Assembly (NCBI GenBank): GCA_020445165.1
Contig: JAGRHE010000035.1
Coordinates: forward strand, 1 to 18,350
Source: Gammaproteobacteria bacterium
GTDB lineage: Bacteria; Pseudomonadota; Gammaproteobacteria; Chromatiales; Sedimenticolaceae
Direction of reading: 5' to 3'
DNA length: 18,350 bases
The position numbers were made by a program, and so were the translations under genes. Positions 16,361 to 18,350 of this stretch are shown piece after piece; positions within the stretch are counted from its first letter, which is position 1, and each line of letters opens with the position of its first letter. The notes beneath the pieces are model-generated. The model worked only from the letters and a program-made list of their open reading frames with translations, had not been told where the DNA came from and searched no databases.

Positions 16361-16969
16361 ATGACACGCTTTGCGCCAGCCATGGCATCGCTGCTGTTCG
16401 CCGGCTGTGCTGGACTGTGGCCGCAACCCTACGGCGAGCTCGCGGCCGATGCCGACCCGGTGCGCAGCGACGGCCAACCGAACTTCATGCCAGCAAATGC
16501 ACCCTCGACACTGAACGGCCACTGGGCCGACGAAGGCGGCCACCAGGGCATCGATGTCCTCGGCGAGATTGGCATGCCGGTGCTGGCGCCGGCGCCGGGG
16601 ACGGTCGTCGAGTCGCGCTTCGAACCCATGTACGGCCACCGGATCGTCATCGACCACGGAAACGATGAGGAGGGCAACGCGCTGCGCACCCTGTTCGTAC
16701 ACCTGGACCGACGACGGGTGGAGGAAGGAAGCCGGGTGGAACGCGGTCAACCGATCGCCGACCTGGGCCGGACCGGCCTGCTGGCAATCGCCATCCCGCA
16801 CCTGCACTTCGAGGTGCTGACACGCGCACCGCAACGTTTCCAGATCTTCGAATCGCGCAATCCGAACCGGTACTGGGCCGACGGGCCCGGCATCGTGACC
16901 TGCTTCGACCGCGGGCGGGACTATCCCGAAACCGGGTTCATCATCACCTACCCGGTCCCCTGCCGTTGA
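16361..16969 (+). CDS. M23-family (LytM/peptidase) putative lipoprotein
   Basis: M23 domains are zinc endopeptidases that cut peptidoglycan cross-bridges or stems, or, when degenerate, regulate amidases. The 202-residue product starts MTRFAPAMASLLFAGC; Cys16 follows F-A-G, a somewhat weak lipobox, so outer-membrane lipidation is plausible but not certain. The M23 motifs are complete: HQGID gives His61 and Asp65, FVHLD gives His114, and HLHFE gives His147 and His149. An active enzyme is therefore expected. The segment GIDVLGEIGMPVLAPAPGTV is typical of the family. The C-terminal extension (about 158-202), containing two cysteines, is one I do not recognise. The gene starts seven bases after the QueD-like stop and is probably in the same transcript. 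A frame extension back to 16310 overlaps that gene and was not used. Confidence 0.86.
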   Translation: MTRFAPAMASLLFAGCAGLWPQPYGELAADADPVRSDGQPNFMPANAPSTLNGHWADEGGHQGIDVLGEIGMPVLAPAPGTVVESRFEPMYGHRIVIDHGNDEEGNALRTLFVHLDRRRVEEGSRVERGQPIADLGRTGLLAIAIPHLHFEVLTRAPQRFQIFESRNPNRYWADGPGIVTCFDRGRDYPETGFIITYPVPCR

Positions 16970-16978
16970 CGATAAGGA

Positions 16979-18316
16979 TCAGTGGCGCTCGAATTCCAGC
17001 CGGCGACCACTGGCGGCGCCGAAGAACTCGCCCTCGCGGTACTTGAGCTCGCCGTTGACCACGGTGGCAACGATGGTCGAGCGCAGGGTGTCTCCCTCGA
17101 GTGGCGACCAGCCGCACTTGTACAGCACGTCGCTGCGCCTGACCAATTGCGAGTGCTCCATGTCGACCAGCACCAGGTCAGCCCAGTAACCTTCGCGCAG
17201 GTAACCGCGTTCACGCACGTTGAACAGCTGTGCCGGGCCATGCGTCACCTTGTGCACCAGTTGGGTCAGCGGCACCACACCGTCGTGCACCAATTCCAAC
17301 GCCATCTGCAGCGCATGCTGCACCAGTGGGAGGCCGGCCGGCGCCTTGAAGTACGACGCCGCCGATTTCTCCTCGAGTGTGTGCGGGGCGTGGTCGGTGG
17401 CAATCACGTCGAGCCGGTCCTCGGCCAGTGCCAGGCGCAGGGCATCGCGGTCGGCCAGGGTCTTGATCGCCGGATTGCACTTGATCAGCGTACCGCGCTG
17501 CTCGTAGTCCGCCTCGCTGAAATACAGGTGGTGGACACAGGCCTCGGCGGTGATGCGTTTGCCGGGGATCGGACCTGCTTCGAACAATGCCAGTTCGCGC
17601 GCGGTGGTCAGGTGCAACACATGCAGGCGCGTGGCGAAGCGTCGTGCCAGGTCGACTGCAAACGATGACGACCGCCAGCAGGCCTCCTCGCTGCGGATCA
17701 GCGGATGGAACTTAATGGGTATCGAGTCACCGTACTCGGCCCGGTAGTGCGCCTCGTTGGCATGGATGGTCGGCGTGTCCTCGCAATGGGTCGCAACCAA
17801 CGTGGTCGCGTCGCGGAAGATCTGCTCCAGCACCTTGGGGTTGTCGACCAGCATGTTGCCGGTCGAAGCGCCCATGAAAACCTTCACGCCGCAGGTCTGG
17901 TTCGCCTCCAGGCGGCGGATCTCATCGATGTTGTCGTTGGTCGCACCGAGATAGAAGGCATGATTGCCCCAGGCACGGTCGGCGGCCAGCTGGAACTTGG
18001 CCTCCAGCGCCTCGAGCGTGACCGTCTGCGGATTGGTGTTGGGCATCTCCATGAAACTGGCAATGCCACCGGCGACGGCGGCGCGGGACTCGGTGGCGAG
18101 ATCGCCCTTGTGGGTGAGGCCGGGATCGCGGAAATGCACCTGATCATCGATCATCGCAGGCATCAGCACCCGTCCGGCGGCATCGATGACCTGATCTGCA
18201 GACTTACTGATCCCGGAGCCGATCTCGACGATACGACCGTCGCGAACCCGCAGATCGCCTTCCACGATCGCGCCTTCGTTGACGAGGCGCGCATTGGTGA
18301 TGAGCAGTGAGGACAT
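16979..18316 (-). CDS. Dihydroorotase (PyrC-type amidohydrolase, IDDQVHFR subgroup)
   Basis: Dihydroorotase interconverts carbamoyl-aspartate and dihydroorotate in pyrimidine synthesis. The 445-residue product has the amidohydrolase layout: a short N-terminal beta part, then QVHFRDPG (59-66), the carbamylated-lysine motif GVKVFMGAS (Lys145), VATHCED (His177), LHVLHLTT (His235), ATDHAPH (Asp308) and a C-terminal GYWADLVLVD segment. The usual HxH metal motif reads Gln59-Val-His61. I recall the same IDDQVHF sequence in the dihydroorotase of Porphyromonas gingivalis and in a Pseudomonas paralogue, so this appears to be a subgroup trait and not a mutation. The ATG has AGGGTG about six bases upstream. 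No other pyr gene is nearby. The stop lies nine bases from the M23 gene stop. A hydantoinase-like activity is a less likely alternative. Confidence 0.9.
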   Translation of the reverse strand: MSSLLITNARLVNEGAIVEGDLRVRDGRIVEIGSGISKSADQVIDAAGRVLMPAMIDDQVHFRDPGLTHKGDLATESRAAVAGGIASFMEMPNTNPQTVTLEALEAKFQLAADRAWGNHAFYLGATNDNIDEIRRLEANQTCGVKVFMGASTGNMLVDNPKVLEQIFRDATTLVATHCEDTPTIHANEAHYRAEYGDSIPIKFHPLIRSEEACWRSSSFAVDLARRFATRLHVLHLTTARELALFEAGPIPGKRITAEACVHHLYFSEADYEQRGTLIKCNPAIKTLADRDALRLALAEDRLDVIATDHAPHTLEEKSAASYFKAPAGLPLVQHALQMALELVHDGVVPLTQLVHKVTHGPAQLFNVRERGYLREGYWADLVLVDMEHSQLVRRSDVLYKCGWSPLEGDTLRSTIVATVVNGELKYREGEFFGAASGRRLEFERH

Positions 18317-18350
18317 GACACACCCTGAGGATTGTGTTTTTGGGTGGGCA

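Noticed and set aside
18317..18350. ACACA...TGTGT repeat followed by T residues at the right edge
   Set aside because: The stem is only five A/T-containing pairs and includes the ribosome-binding site of the dihydroorotase gene on the other strand. It is more likely leader sequence than a terminator.

Overview
The window reads as a chromosomal segment of a GC-rich gammaproteobacterium, probably a draft or metagenomic contig. The evidence is gene order and family membership. A thiO–[fimU-pilV-pilW-pilX-pilY1-pilE]–ispH neighbourhood is also found in Pseudomonas aeruginosa, and there is a tamA-tamB pair and a two-domain QueD-like protein of a type I recall from other Gammaproteobacteria. I cannot name the genus. 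I see no transposase, integrase, CRISPR array, phage gene or toxin/defence cassette. The region is essentially core genome.

Layout. 1-428: a 3' fragment of ispH (+) with a suspicious junction near position 40-50. 512-8145: a six-gene minor-pilin/adhesin operon on the minus strand, transcribed fimU, pilV, pilW, pilX, pilY1, pilE. Every junction overlaps or abuts, and there is no room for pilY2. 8146-8256: the divergent control region shared with thiO. It carries a plausible promoter and a dyad containing an AlgR-like box. 8257-9348: thiO, an FAD-dependent glycine/D-amino-acid oxidase (+). 9381-9498: a strong promoter and tRNA-Thr(CGT). 9565-10089: a secreted staphylococcal-nuclease-like protein (+). 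10102-15356: tamB and tamA (-), overlapping by GTGA. 15502-16969: a two-domain QueD/PTPS-like protein and an M23 (LytM) putative lipoprotein (+). 16979-18316: a PyrC-type dihydroorotase (-). Genes are densely packed: two of the three convergent pairs are separated by only 9-12 bp, and no stretch over 300 bp lacks a gene.

How the parts work together. The pil operon supplies the minor pilins (FimU, PilV, PilW, PilX, PilE) that prime type IV pilus assembly and carry the tip adhesin/mechanosensor PilY1. TamA (outer-membrane Omp85 barrel) and TamB (inner-membrane-anchored periplasmic bridge) form the translocation and assembly module for envelope biogenesis. The others are housekeeping or accessory: isoprenoid synthesis (IspH), thiamine (ThiO), pterin/7-deazapurine-type chemistry (QueD-like), peptidoglycan or envelope metabolism (M23) and pyrimidine synthesis (dihydroorotase).

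I did not find a clearly new multi-gene system. The points most worth checking are the AlgR-like dyad at the pil promoter, seven calcium-loop motifs in PilY1, an Arg-to-Asp change at the expected catalytic arginine of the nuclease, the inverted motif order in the QueD-like protein, and the apparent chimeric left edge.
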